Assembly: GCA_021018995.1 (NCBI GenBank)
Contig: CM037584.1
Location: 150,739,317 to 150,803,316 of the forward strand
Direction: 5' to 3'
Length of the DNA: 64,000 nt
Origin: Chloranthus sessilifolius
Lineage: Eukaryota; Streptophyta; Magnoliopsida; Chloranthales; Chloranthaceae
Below, one piece after another: positions 25,408-35,569 of this stretch. Both the position numbers and the translations under genes were made by a program. The notes beneath the pieces were generated by a model. That model searched no databases, had not been told where the DNA came from, and worked only from the letters and a program-made list of their open reading frames with translations. Position 1 is the first letter of the stretch; every line of letters begins with the position of its first letter.

Positions 25408-25420
25408 CCCCCAAACCTAA
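25408..25420 (-). other. Polypurine tract of L (best-preserved copy)
   Basis: The minus strand reads AGGTTTGGGGG directly before the LTR start TGTGTTGAG, the expected plus-strand priming site. The other copies have the same tract with fewer G residues. Confidence 0.7.
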
Positions 25421-27596
25421 GCTTTGCTAGTCCCTGAGCAAAGACAAAATTTAAAAATAGAATGAAAAGCCATTTTGTAGGGAGCACAGCTGCATTTAGC
25501 TTATGCAACAAGCCGTTTAAACCCCTAGGTGATCCCTAGTGGAGGTGAAGTCTCTGAGGGTTTTAGGTGAAAGGTACCCACAAACTTCTCCAATAAATCA
25601 GTTAAAGATCAATCGATTACATAAAGCAAACTTTTATCCAATCGATTATTCACATACGCATCGATCGAGTTGTAAAGTTTTTTAAGAAAACATCAATTCA
25701 AAACTAAAATTCTCTTGTAATTCCTTTACCATTCACTCATTGGTGTCAAAAGTTTTTTACAAGAAAAATTAATGAAAAACTTGCCTTCTATTTGAGAATT
25801 CAGTTTGATGTTACCCCAAATAATTTGATTTCAAACTCAACTCTCACGGGGTTTTCACTCACCATGTAAATATGAGGGTTGCACTATTTCACATGACTCA
25901 AGAGCAATTACAGTCCTCAAATAGGATTGTAAGCAAGAGCATAGGCATTGCTTTTCGATTCTGAATTTACTACTTTTTCACCATAGATTACACAAATCCT
26001 TATCTCCATGTGGACTCAATCCATCATTGATCGATGAGGACTTTAACTTGGGTTGTAATGTGGCTTATGGGTGAAATTTATCAAGAATAAAGGGTGGAAT
26101 GGAGTTCAAAATTGAGAAGTCGGTCAAGGTAAGGAGGTGATAGACACACCTTCTTCAAGACAATTTCATCTTCTTCTTTGAATTTTGAGCCAAAGTGGCC
26201 ATCTTTTCTCTTTCTTTTCAAACTTCCAATGAAATGCCTTCTCCTTTTTTTTTTTTTTTTTTTTTTTTTTCAAATCCGCATTGGGAATGCCACATTTCTT
26301 CTCTGATACATCATTGCCTTCAATTATTTTTCTTTTCTTTTACCAAATTGTTACCCAACTCACCTTTCTTGACTTTCTTTCCTTTACCTTGAATTCTCGG
26401 AGTGAGGTTAGGCTAAATGAGGTTGGTGAGGTTTCAAAGAAATCTTGGATTTATAAAGCTCAATTGGTGTGTATCAAGGCGCTTTCAAAAGGTTGGGCTT
26501 TTGAAGTTCAAAGCTGTCCAAAAGGAGGCCTTACATCATGTCTTTAATATCATGATTCTTTGTCAAGATATTTTAACTTGGATATGTGTAACTTCTAGTG
26601 AAAACAAGCGTGTTCAAAACAAATTGCCCTAGAGCGAGAAAAAATTGCCAATTCATACCTCCAAAGAATACATTTTGAGCCCAAATCTCCTTTGGGTGTG
26701 GTTTCTATCAAATTCTTGAGGTATATCATCCTTTCTCTCTTTTAGGTTTACTAAAACATCAATTTTATTTTGGAAATTTTAAACATTCACTTCATGAAAG
26801 TATTAGAATTATACTAGAAATTAATTTTAAAAGTTTTAACTTCCTCATTTTTTAAAAAAAGCAGTGTGAGATTACTTCATTTTCAAAATTATCTTGATCA
26901 TAAGCATCAAGCATTAACTTATTTTATTGGCATACACCGCCATACCCCAAACCTAAGATGAACATTGTCCTCAATGTTCTAGACAATGAGAGACTAGGCA
27001 AGTAGGTAAAGAAGAAAGAAAAACTAAGAACGAAAAAATCTAAACTATATGCGTGAGAAAATAAAAATGTAAAACTGAAGATATGAGCAAGGAAATGGAA
27101 AACATGATATACAAATGCAAGAAAAATCAACAAACCAACGCTAGAACTGCTAAATAAAATCTAAAAAATAGAAGGATTACTATGCAAATGGAAGGAAACT
27201 AATGCTAATAACAGAGAAACAGTAAAAATAAGGTAAGGGACTGAATATAAAGTTAAAAAAAATAGAAAAGTGTTGATACAAAAACAGAATTTGTGAATGC
27301 AAAATAGGGAAACAAAGTTAGAAACTAACTGTACTCACAGAAAAATGACGAAAATTAGTAAAACGAGGACACATTAACCGAAGAAAGAAAAAAATCAGCG
27401 ATCTAAAAACAGAATTTGAAACTAAAATTCCTAAAACAGAAAATCTAATGCCAAATGATACATCCTAAGCCCAAAGAAGAAAAAAAAAAAAAAAAAAAAA
27501 AAAAAGCCTGAGATACTTATGAATCTAAGTGATTATAAAAATGATTAGCAGGAATACAGTGAAAAGCAAGATTCATAAGACTGACCCCTTTGTTGA
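25408..27596 (-). mobile_element. L internal region copy 4, truncated
   Basis: Colinear with the other internal regions until TTTGTTGA at 27596, where sister copies continue TGATGTGTATGAAT but this one switches to element B. About 0.9-1.0 kb of internal sequence, the PBS and the terminal LTR are missing. Confidence 0.75.
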
Positions 27597-27640
27597 GTAA
27601 TGGCCCTCCGGATATCTGACCAACTGGGCTTGTCTGCCAT
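27597..27640 (-). pseudogene. Start of element B downstream ORF, truncated
   Basis: On the minus strand an ATG at 27640 opens MADKPSWSDIRRAI and is then cut by the junction with L at 27596/27597. It lies in the position of the extra ORFs of E1 and T1: after the post-pol region, downstream of a motif cluster and 72 bp from a TATA box. Fourteen codons are too few to test homology to the aORF family, so its identity rests on position. Confidence 0.45.
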
Positions 27641-27711
27641 GGCGAAAATGTTTCAAGAAAAGGGGTGGAATGATAGTGAAAATGGATGAAATGGGCGAAA
27701 TGGGGAGCTGG

Positions 27712-27719
27712 TTTTATAG
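27712..27719 (-). promoter_or_regulatory. TATA box upstream of element B downstream ORF
   Basis: The minus strand reads CCACTATAAAACCAG, a good plant TATA context, 72 bp before the ATG at 27640. With the GACCGGTC cluster just upstream, it suggests a separate internal promoter. Confidence 0.5.
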
Positions 27720-27870
27720 TGGAAAAGGGTGGAGAAGGTGAAAGGTTGTGTTTAATGTGGGAGGTGACAGGTTGGAAGGTGCAAGGGCATGCCAAAAACA
27801 AGACAAATTTAAATAAAGACGACTCACAAGGCTCACGGAAGAAGACAAACATGGGAAAAACTAGGGCAAA

Positions 27871-28172
27871 ACCGGTCAAAATGAGATTTTTGATCAATCA
27901 AAGGGCTTTATAAAGCCCACAGACTCGACCGGTCAAAATCGTTTAGACTAGTCACAAAATGAGAGAAATTCAATTTTCCAACAAAGCTTATGTTCTTGAA
28001 GCAAAGCTCCCCAGTCTCAACCGGTCGAAATCTATTTCGACAAGTCGAAACACAACACAGAACATCAGAAACTCTGATTTTTGATAAAACATTGATTTCG
28101 ACCGGTCGACTCAGGCTCGACCAGTCAAAATTCGTTGCATTTCTTCCTTCTTGAGCAACTTGACCAATCAAA
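27871..28172 (-). promoter_or_regulatory. GACCGGTC motif cluster inside element B
   Basis: Sites include ACCGGTCAAAA (27871), CTCGACCGGTCAAAATCG, AGACTAGTCAC, TCAACCGGTCGAAATC, TTTCGACAAGTCGAAA, TTCGACCGGTCGACTC, GCTCGACCAGTCAAAATT and CTTGACCAATCAAAATC. The last pairs repeat at 19-20 bp. The same motif occurs in the B LTR at 43914-44172. Confidence 0.5.
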
Positions 28173-28338
28173 ATCTGGTAAAGAACTCAGTTCTCAGCCC
28201 AGACTTTACCAATACAAACATAAAGACTTCTAAAAATAAGCAAACTTAAAACTTCAATTAATAATATACATGGTGCTTGGGTTGCCTTCCAAGAAGCACT
28301 ACGGATGCGTCAGTAGCTCGAGTAGGTCATTGTGCTCA
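28173..28338 (-). other. Element B post-pol spacer
   Basis: On the minus strand TGGAAGGCAACCCAAGCACC at about 28270-28292 is the GGCAACCCAAG signature common after pol in Athila-type elements. It follows directly on the end of gag, so protease, reverse transcriptase, RNase H and integrase are absent. Confidence 0.5.
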
Positions 28339-29673
28339 TCAAGGCATTGGCGGGTCAGGGGAAGACGAAGTCTCCCCAAGACCTTTTGGATTAGTTACCA
28401 GTCGAGATGGTAATTGGGCCTCTTCTCTCCTACTCAAAGCAGTCGCTAGTTGCCAAATTTGAGTCCTAGCGCAGTCGTAGAATGCATGAGAGTGTGGAGT
28501 AAATGTTCTTGGTGTCGGCCTTATTGCTGCCAATTGTGAATTGCCTACAATACGGCTTCCTCTAAAGTATTATTCCAATGAGGCATATAGTATTGTTGTC
28601 CCTCAGATGGTGAAAAAAATTGCGAAGTGTTCATTGGCCTTGGAGGCTGATTGTTTCTCCGCATCAGGTTGGTCTACCGGGATAGATTTGGATGGGTCTT
28701 CCAACTTGGATTGTAAATATTTACACAACTAAAATTATTATCCAAGCATTAGAAGGAACCAATTGCAGCTAGCTGTTCTTGAGTCAATGTGGAGTATAAA
28801 GGGGGCAACAGGGTGCTTAGGGACCATAGGAGTAGGGTTGTGGTTGATTTCATAATCCTTACCTTCGTGAGATGTTGGGTGTGATTTTATACCCAACATG
28901 GACTGGATTTTGGTCTTCCAAAGTTTCAACTTTGGGAGAAAATTCATCATTGAATTTAATTTATGTAGTCCTCCTCGCTTAAGAGGTGAATTCCTTAAAT
29001 TCTTTGAATCAGCCTTGCGCGTTGCAGCATGTTGCACCGGGATCTCATTAAGGGTCTCGAAGAGTTCCCAAGCATCCTTTGCGGTCAATGTAAGAAACAT
29101 ACCCCCACAAGTGACATCAATCATATCCCGGGTTTGTTCGCTTAAGCCTTTATAAAAACTGAGCACCATTTCCCAGCACAAGACCTCATGTTGAGGGCAC
29201 TTATGCAAAAGTTTGTTAAAGTGTTTCCAACTCTCAAGAAAAGACTCTTCCGAACCTTGATAGAATGTAGTAATTGCCTTCTGAAATTGACTCATCTTAC
29301 AGACTGGGAAGTACTTATTTAGAAATGTGTTTTGTAACTCTTCCCAACTAGCAATAGAGTCGATGGGCAAAGAGTGCAGCCACTGCTTTGCCCTATCTCT
29401 AAGTGAAAATGAAAACAGCCTCAAACGAGTGGCCTCTTCCGATAAGTTTTTTATTCTAAAAGTAGTACAGATTTCCAGAAAACATGTTAAATGCAAATGG
29501 GGATCCTCGTTATCATGCCTATGAAAAATAGGAAGTAGTTGAAGTAAGTTGGGCTTGATTTTAAAGACCCCATTACTGCTGGTTGAAGGTACACGAATAC
29601 ATGAGGGAGGCGCTAGAGTGGCCGGTGTGTAATACTCCCTCTACGTCCTAGCCACATGTTCATCTCCCACCAT
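28339..29673 (-). pseudogene. Element B gag (Athila-like)
   Basis: The likely start is the ATG at 29673 (MVGDEHVART, then TAG at codon 11, then REYYTPATLAPP). The Retrotrans_gag core is clear: NEDPHLHLTCFLEICTTF, RLRLFSFSLRDRAKQWLHSL, TFLNKYFPVCK, SFLESWKHFNKLLHKCPQH, GLSEQTRDMIDVTCGG. After a stop at 28738 the Athila-type C-terminal part continues in other frames (YNPSWKTHPNLSR; QIWQLATALSRREEAQLPSR; NPKGLGE). Gag forms the capsid-like particle. No complete zinc knuckle is visible. Confidence 0.85.
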
Positions 29674-29999
29674 AATTGATTTTTTGATTGGAAGCAGGGC
29701 GGGATGGCTAGAGCGTTAAAAAAAAACTAACAATGTTTTGAGAAGAAAAAGAGCTAGTGTGAATATGCCGACATGTTCTCTCAAGCTCAAGGTCTAGTCG
29801 CTCTAGAGAGAAGAATTGCGACTTTAACCTTGGCACAAACCAAGAAACTACAAACAATAACAAAATGCTAATCCTAACTAATGAAAATCGAAAACACATA
29901 CCTAAGCCTCTCGAAGCGTCCCGTGATAAGCCTTCGGTAAGTTAACGCCTTCGATCTTCCAAGCATAAGAAACAAAAATCAAAGAAAACTAGGGTTAGT
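29674..29999 (-). other. Element B untranslated leader, split by T1
   Basis: Non-coding sequence upstream of gag. It is cut by the T1 insertion at 29999/30005 and resumes at 42934-42980 up to the PBS. Confidence 0.6.
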
Positions 30000-30004
30000 A
30001 TAAG
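30000..30004. repeat. T1 target site duplication, left
   Basis: ATAAG, directly before the LTR start TGTGACAGCC. The identical pentamer follows the right LTR at 42929-42933, which defines the T1 insertion exactly. Confidence 0.9.
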
Positions 30005-32584
30005 TGTGACAGCCCGGACTTCGGCACCCCGAAACCCGTGCCATCAGCACGATCATCTTGACCGTGCCCCTCAACTATGCACGGAACACTGGTATATCAA
30101 GCATAAAATAAATAAGAACAACTTGCGGAATTTAAATCTACATAAAAATACTTCTCAAAAGACAGTTCTACCCTCATGCCTCTGCATGAAGGGAGAACCG
30201 ATCCGAACCATCGATGATAACCATCATCATGGATGGTTCGCCCAAAAGAATACTCTGATATCCATATACACAAGGTTTAATAAAAAAAAACCAGGCTTGA
30301 CATACCAAGCCGTACAATCTCCAACTAAAACTCCTCAAAGTCGCACAGCAGAGTCCTCTAGAAGAAGTCCTCTGGAGGTGGCTCTAACTCCTCGCCGGCC
30401 GCAAGGTCCGACTCACCGGTCGGCGTCTCCACAAGCCTCGTGACTACTAGTAGTGGACCTGCGCGACGTATAGTCTATAGGGTGAGCTACATCCTAGCTC
30501 AATAGAGAGCGAACACAATTGAACATATAAAATATAACTCACATGTATTCTATGATATGCATGATGTGTCTATGCATTTATTGATGGAAAACAGTTAAAA
30601 ACGCTTCAATTACTGGTAGGTTACTCATGTCTTTTAGTTAATCAAGAATGATGCTGAGAAGGCCTAAAGCAAAACTTAAACTTCAACTTAAATAATCCCC
30701 GAGCAATATAGCATCGAGCCCCGACGAGATACCCTTCATCGTCATCTATATAGGCAGGTTTTAAATGTATTCACAGGAATACCAATAGTACCAAGCCCCT
30801 TTCCACAGGGATTGGTGGCGGGTTTCACATCTCATCAACACCCACAGGGTGTGCTTACTCTGTCTGGATAAGCCTCTCGGCCTCTGAATTAGCGCCGTAT
30901 CGGTCACGGATATCTGCGCGTCGATCGTGGTTATCCGCCACGTCGGTGGGGTAACCTATCAAACCTCAAATAACAAAAATATCGATTGCCTTACATATAG
31001 TTATTCACCGTGTAATTGTGCTATCTTATATCGTTAGGCCTCATCAAGCATGATTCAATCATGGATACATCCACAGGATGTGTCCGTTCACTTACATCAC
31101 ACGATGCCTTTACCTCTTCACTTCATCATCCCACAGGGATGGTCCATTTAAGATCTCTTATGAATGTCACACACACACAGTTTTCATAATCATTGAGTAG
31201 AAAAACATTTGAATTCAATTGATATCATTACATACATGCTCTTGTAAAATAAAGAACAAGTTCAGGGTGTTCCCAATGAGAAGACTTTAGCTGATCAATG
31301 CATCAAGATCCCGCATGGCTCCTTGTGCACTCGTTCTCACGTACCACCTATGGTACCATATAACATGTGAAACACATCACAAAGGATGCCATAGAGAAGG
31401 TATAAGATCTCGCAAAATCTTAAAGTCAAACCAAAGGTCAACTACACGATCGATTAATCGATCTCCAAAATCGATTAATCGAATCAATTCGATGTCGATT
31501 TCCAAAATCGATTAATCGAAAGTCAATATCGATTAATCGAAGCAATTTCGATTAATCGAAATTCTCCTTCGCAAAGTCCATTCTCGATTCGAGCAATTGA
31601 ATTGTCATTCGATTAATCGAATACATTTTGATTAATCGAAATTCTTCTTTCGCAAAGTAAATTCTTGTTGACGATTCGAGTTTCCATTCGATTAATCGAA
31701 TCAATTTCGATTAATCGAAATCCTTCTTCAGCAGGACCCTTATTTGAATAGTCGATTTTCACAAGTTGATTAATCGATTCCAAATCGACATCGAAACTAA
31801 ATCGATTAATCGAAATCCCATTCGATTAGTCGATTTTTCCTTAAGTTATTTCCTCCAACCCACGAGGGTCCTTGGAAGTTCTCGATCGATTAATCGATTC
31901 TCAAATCGATTAATCGAAATCAAAATCGATTAATCGAAATCCAATTCGATTAATGAAATCGGTCCTCGACTCTTCAACTTCACGGCCAATTTCGATTAAT
32001 GACAATTTCGATTAATCGAAATTGTCGATTCGACCCCTTGTTCTTCCCAATCTTTTCCATACTTTTCTTCTATCTTTCTAAGCCATTATCCTATGATTTA
32101 ACCCACATTTCTTGTAACTTAACCCCTATAATCTATGCATCTTATTTACCAAAAAATTTACCTTGGATAGACCTCAAGTTGATTTCTATCAATAGTTGGA
32201 AGGCTAGGGTTTCTAGCTCGGTTCTAACGGATCCCTTAACGTCGAATCCGGCCTCTTTAATGCTTGACTCCCTCTTCCAAACAGATTGCAATAACTCCTC
32301 TCTTAATCCTCTCTCTTTCTCTCTTCTTTACTTCAACCACCAAAACATGAAAGTTAGGGTTTTCAACCCTTTTATCTTATCCTTTTTTTCTCGGCGTGGA
32401 GCACATACACACTCATCAGTGTATGTAACTCTACAACTCCTCTATCTCTCCCCTCTTCTACACTGTTTCATACATCACTTCTCCTCATCTCCTTAAGTTC
32501 ACCAATGAACTATCTCATGGTCAAACCTAAGACCAATCGAGCACGGATCCCGAGTCATAGTTCAATGTGATTTTAGGGCTTACA
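30005..32584 (-). repeat. T1 3' LTR (left copy)
   Basis: About 2.58 kb, ending GGGCTTACA before the C-rich polypurine-tract complement. Compared with the right copy it lacks or alters bases mainly at CTG/CAG and CCCTGGG sites. Confidence 0.9.
31448..32026 (-). promoter_or_regulatory. CGATTAATCG palindrome array in T1 left LTR
   Basis: About twenty perfect or near copies of TCGATTAATCGA, usually flanked by AAA and TTT, mostly spaced 19-21 bp where they run in series. Individual copies are missing or damaged relative to the right LTR. Confidence 0.8.
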
Positions 32585-32600
32585 TCCTCCCCACCTTGGA
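32585..32600 (-). other. T1 polypurine tract
   Basis: The minus strand reads CCAAGGTGGGGAGGA immediately before the LTR start TGTAAGCCC, as expected for the plus-strand primer. Confidence 0.8.
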
Positions 32601-33065
32601 AATTTTAGGTCTCGAAAATCACCCAAAGGTGTGGTGGTGTACCTCTCCCCACACTTGGAGGTGAGGTGGTTCATTGGACTCATATGTATTTAAGTCTCCA
32701 CACATTCACACAACACAAACATGGAAGTAGAAGCTAGCAAAATTGAACAATTTATATAAAAATTTAATTTGTATTAAGGATTGAATATTTTGTTACAATG
32801 CCAATAAGTTGGCGTACAATAAAAAGTAATGTATAATCAAAATGCAAAAGACATAGGCGACTCAAGCAGGTCCCCTCGGTGATCGTGCTTTGGGCAGTTG
32901 CTCCATCCGAGGTGGCGGTCGGACAAGATGGTGGCGAACTCTTTGGAGCTGGCTGTGTGGGGGTGGTGGCCTGGTGGCCGGATGTGGATGTGGAGGAACT
33001 GCGTCCGTGGTGGGATGGAAGACGGGTCCTCTATGGAAGGCGTGCGTCCGGCCGTCCATTCTTCT
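32601..33065 (-). other. T1 region between aORF stop and polypurine tract
   Basis: This probable 3' untranslated sequence has no domain. The overlapping Pro/His-rich frames on both strands look like composition artefacts. Confidence 0.5.
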
Positions 33066-34354
33066 TCATGCCAAAGACATATCCATGTAGGTGTGGGGGT
33101 AGATGAACTGGAGGGTGTGAAACATGAGGAAATCAATCCTCCTGTTCATCCTCTCGTTATTTGCGTCCATTCTGGCCAACACGTCCTCTATGGTAGGACC
33201 GGATGGAGCGCGCCGGCGGTAGGATGAGGTGGGAGTCATGGCGCGAGTGTGTGTGGTGTCGGCGGTTGTGGTGTGGGAGGAACCCTCTCCACAGATGGCT
33301 CACGGCGGGTGTGCCCCACCCTCAAGTGGGTCCTTTGAGGTGGTGTGCTTCTTCTTTGACTCTTTGGGCGGGAGCGGGACCCGGAGCTGGTAGGGTCCGC
33401 TTCAATAGGTTGTAGCTACGGGTCCATGAAGACTTGGTGAACGTCTTCACGCGATCCGTAGCCCTCACCTCGTGGGGCGAAATAGTGTAGGAGGGCTCGT
33501 GAGTAGCACTCCAACATGCTCGAGATGAGCCGAGCATACGGCATCTTCTCCTTGGGCGCATGTTGCCCTTCATCACTTACTCTTGATGTACCGCATCCCT
33601 CAAGGATGACCATGGTAGCATCAAACCATCGCCATGAAGGCGCGTAAAGTGCATGTTGCACTTTATCCACGCTCCGTGTCGTGGCGATCGGGTAAAGGTT
33701 GCATTTTATTATGGAGTCGAGCATCCACATGTAGGGTGGAAGGCCGACCCTCTTGATGGACGTGCCCGACCCCTTCTTCCCGTTGGTCATGCGAGACATG
33801 ACCTCTTCAAAACGGGGTTCCTTTTCAAAGGGTGGGAATAAGGTAGTCTCGGGGTAAAGTCGAGGTAGCATTCAAGCACCTCACGAGTGATCGTGAGAGA
33901 CCCCCTCGATCTTGGTTATAATACAATCGTCGCTAGGGCCATTGGTTAGCCCTTGGTAGAACAACCTCACCAATCTAGGGTAATAGGAACCCCGGATTGG
34001 TTTGAGAAGGTTGCCGAGTCCGGCACTGGTTAGGTAGTTCTGAGCCCATTGGGTCTCGCCCGGTAAATCGGGATTTGTGAATAGGGTAGGGTCGATGGTG
34101 TATTCGACCTCAAAGGTCTTGGCAGCCCACCACTCGTTTGGTTGCTCCACGTTGGTGGGTGGTGGTGGCATGGGGGTGGATTCGCGGGAAGACTCGCGCG
34201 TAGATGCGCTCGTCGAACCGGAGGTGGTCTCCGATTCCGACGGTGATGGAGTCCTCACCGGCGACGGGGTAGGTGGTGGTGGTGCGGCGTTCTTACGCCT
34301 AACCGGTAGCTTGGAAGTTGCCTTCTTCGAAGACAATCGGGTTTTGGGCGGCAT
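33066..34354 (-). pseudogene. T1 extra ORF (aORF), homologous to those of E1 and E3, frameshifted
   Basis: From the ATG at 34354 the product has a basic N-terminus (MPPKTRLSSKKATSKLPVRR), a Pro/Ser/Thr-rich linker to about residue 70, then a globular part: NEWWAAKTFEVEY, YYPRLVRLFYQGL (residues 124-136). After a frameshift near 33890 come PPYMWMLDSIIKC, MPYARLISSML and, in further frames, SWTRSYNLLKRTLP and MDANNERMNRRIDFLMFHTL, ending with TGA at 33066-33068. Intact length would be about 430 residues. Function is unknown; the tail fits a DNA- or nucleus-directed protein. A motif array and TATA box lie upstream. Frameshifts may be real or base-calling errors. Confidence 0.72.
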
Positions 34355-34566
34355 ATTGGGGAAAACTAGGGTTTTTAACTAGCTCAAATGGAAAGAAAAC
34401 GGAAATCTAGGGTTTACCTTAGGTTTTCGAAGGCGGATTCGGAAGCGAATCGATGGAAGGTCCAAACCCTAGGGCACCGGCTTGTCGGAGAAGAGGAAGA
34501 AGATCAACCGTTTAAAAACCTCAAAGTGAAATGATTTCGAATGCCAAAGAAAATCCCCAATTTTCA
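34355..34566 (-). other. 5' untranslated region of T1 aORF
   Basis: The roughly 210 bp between the TATA box and the ATG contain TTCTTCCTCTTCTCC and several AAACCCTAG-type leader motifs of plant transcripts. A possible 5' splice site (AAGGTAAACC) is seen, but no intron is proven. Confidence 0.35.
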
Positions 34567-34574
34567 ATATATAG
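34567..34574 (-). promoter_or_regulatory. TATA box between palindrome array and T1 aORF
   Basis: The minus strand reads CCTATATATTG directly downstream of the last palindrome (34579-34588) and about 210 bp before the aORF ATG. The order array, TATA, leader, ORF is that of a compact promoter. Confidence 0.5.
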
Positions 34575-34578
34575 GACT

Positions 34579-35200
34579 CGATTAATCGAAATTACATTTC
34601 GATTAATCGAAATTTAAAACTAGGTTAAGCCGCGTAAAATCGATTAATCGATTTCCCAAATCGATTAATCGAAAGTCAAATTCGATTAATCGAAAATATT
34701 TTGATTAATCGAAATCGTGCCTGTTTAAAATTTCAAATTTTTAAGCTCACTGGCGCTTGCCAGTCGATTAATCGAAATCCCTTTCGATTAATCGAAATTC
34801 CAAAATCGATTAATCGAATTTAGTTTCGATTAATCGAAATAAAACTATAACTTCAATTTTTCTAAACTTTCTTAAGTATTCGATTAATGAAATCCATTTC
34901 GATTAATCGAAATTTCAAATCGATTAATCGAAATTACTTGATTAATCGAAATTATCCATTGACTTTAATATCTCTCAAGTCCTTTAAGTAACTCGATTAA
35001 TCGAAAATCCAATTCGATTAATCGAATTACAAAATCGATTAATCGAAATTTATAATTCGATCAATCGAAACTTCATTCTAGGTATATTCTAACTCAAATT
35101 TTTCATTTCCAGTCACTGGCACATGCCAGTCGACTAATCGAACAAAATCGATTAATCGAAATTCCAAATCGATTAATCGATTTGAAATTCGATTAATCGG
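34579..35200 (-). promoter_or_regulatory. Internal CGATTAATCG palindrome array upstream of T1 aORF
   Basis: Twenty-two perfect or near copies of the LTR motif lie in five sub-blocks of four or so, each mostly at 19-21 bp steps. Two sub-blocks are preceded by perfect small hairpins (ACTGGC-GCTT-GCCAGT at 34749-34764; ACTGGC-ACAT-GCCAGT at 35115-35130). It lies between the end of pol and the aORF, outside the LTRs. Confidence 0.8.
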
Positions 35201-35308
35201 TTTTGCCCTATTTTTTACAAAATTTCAATCTTTTCTTTCTTTTACTATTTTTGACAATTTAATGATTGGATCAAAATTTCCATTGAATTTCAAGCATAGT
35301 GGAAATTT

Positions 35309-35569
35309 TCACAAAGCGTGGTTGCGGTTTACACCGAATTCACACGTTGTTGGAAACAAGGCCGGATATTGTTCTTTCACATCGGCCTCTCGTTCCCAAG
35401 TAGCCTCTTCTTTTGGATGATTGTTCCACCGAACAAGCACTAAGGGAATCACTTTAGTGCGCAGTACTTGCTCTTTTCGATCCAGAATCTCCACTGGTTC
35501 CTCTATCATGCTCATGTCCTCACACATCTCTATAGGTTGCTTCCCTAACACATGAGACGGATCATTCAC
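35309..35569 (-). pseudogene. T1 chromodomain and pol C-terminus
   Basis: VEILDRKEQVLRTK, then VIPLVLVRWNNHPKEEATWE and YPALF form the C-terminal chromodomain typical of chromoviruses, which is known to steer integration to particular chromatin. It is read in a frame overlapping the preceding integrase segment by a few bases, so one frameshift separates them. Confidence 0.8.

Larger units (their letters stand above)
8826..27596 (-). mobile_element. L: tandem LTR-internal array of a non-coding Athila derivative (LARD type)
   Basis: Four LTRs of about 1.79-1.81 kb alternate with four internal regions, three complete (about 3.12-3.16 kb) and one cut at 27596. Read on the minus strand each unit has LTR, tRNA-Asp-type PBS, AT-rich non-coding internal sequence, polypurine tract and the next LTR. 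No gag or pol domain is readable in any frame, so mobilisation would need proteins in trans; LTR similarity to E1 suggests an Athila-type helper. The array interrupts the E1 aORF on the left and abuts element B on the right. Unequal LTR-LTR recombination is the usual explanation for such arrays. Confidence 0.85.

Noticed and set aside
8826-27596. The four 4.9 kb units as a satellite or as CRISPR-like repeats
   Set aside because: Each unit contains an LTR, a tRNA PBS and a polypurine tract in retrotransposon order, so it is a retroelement tandem.
8826-27596. Copy differences in L as RIP-like or deamination mutation
   Set aside because: Changes are mostly indels and multi-base replacements at CAG/CTG, not C-to-T or G-to-A transitions.
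32585-32600. The C-rich tract after the T1 LTR as a G-quadruplex element
   Set aside because: Position and sequence are fully explained as the polypurine tract, and there are too few G-runs.
32837-33227. Several Pro/His/Gly-rich frames on both strands in the T1 3' region
   Set aside because: They are overlapping GC-rich frames without a domain; the aORF frame ends at 33066 instead.
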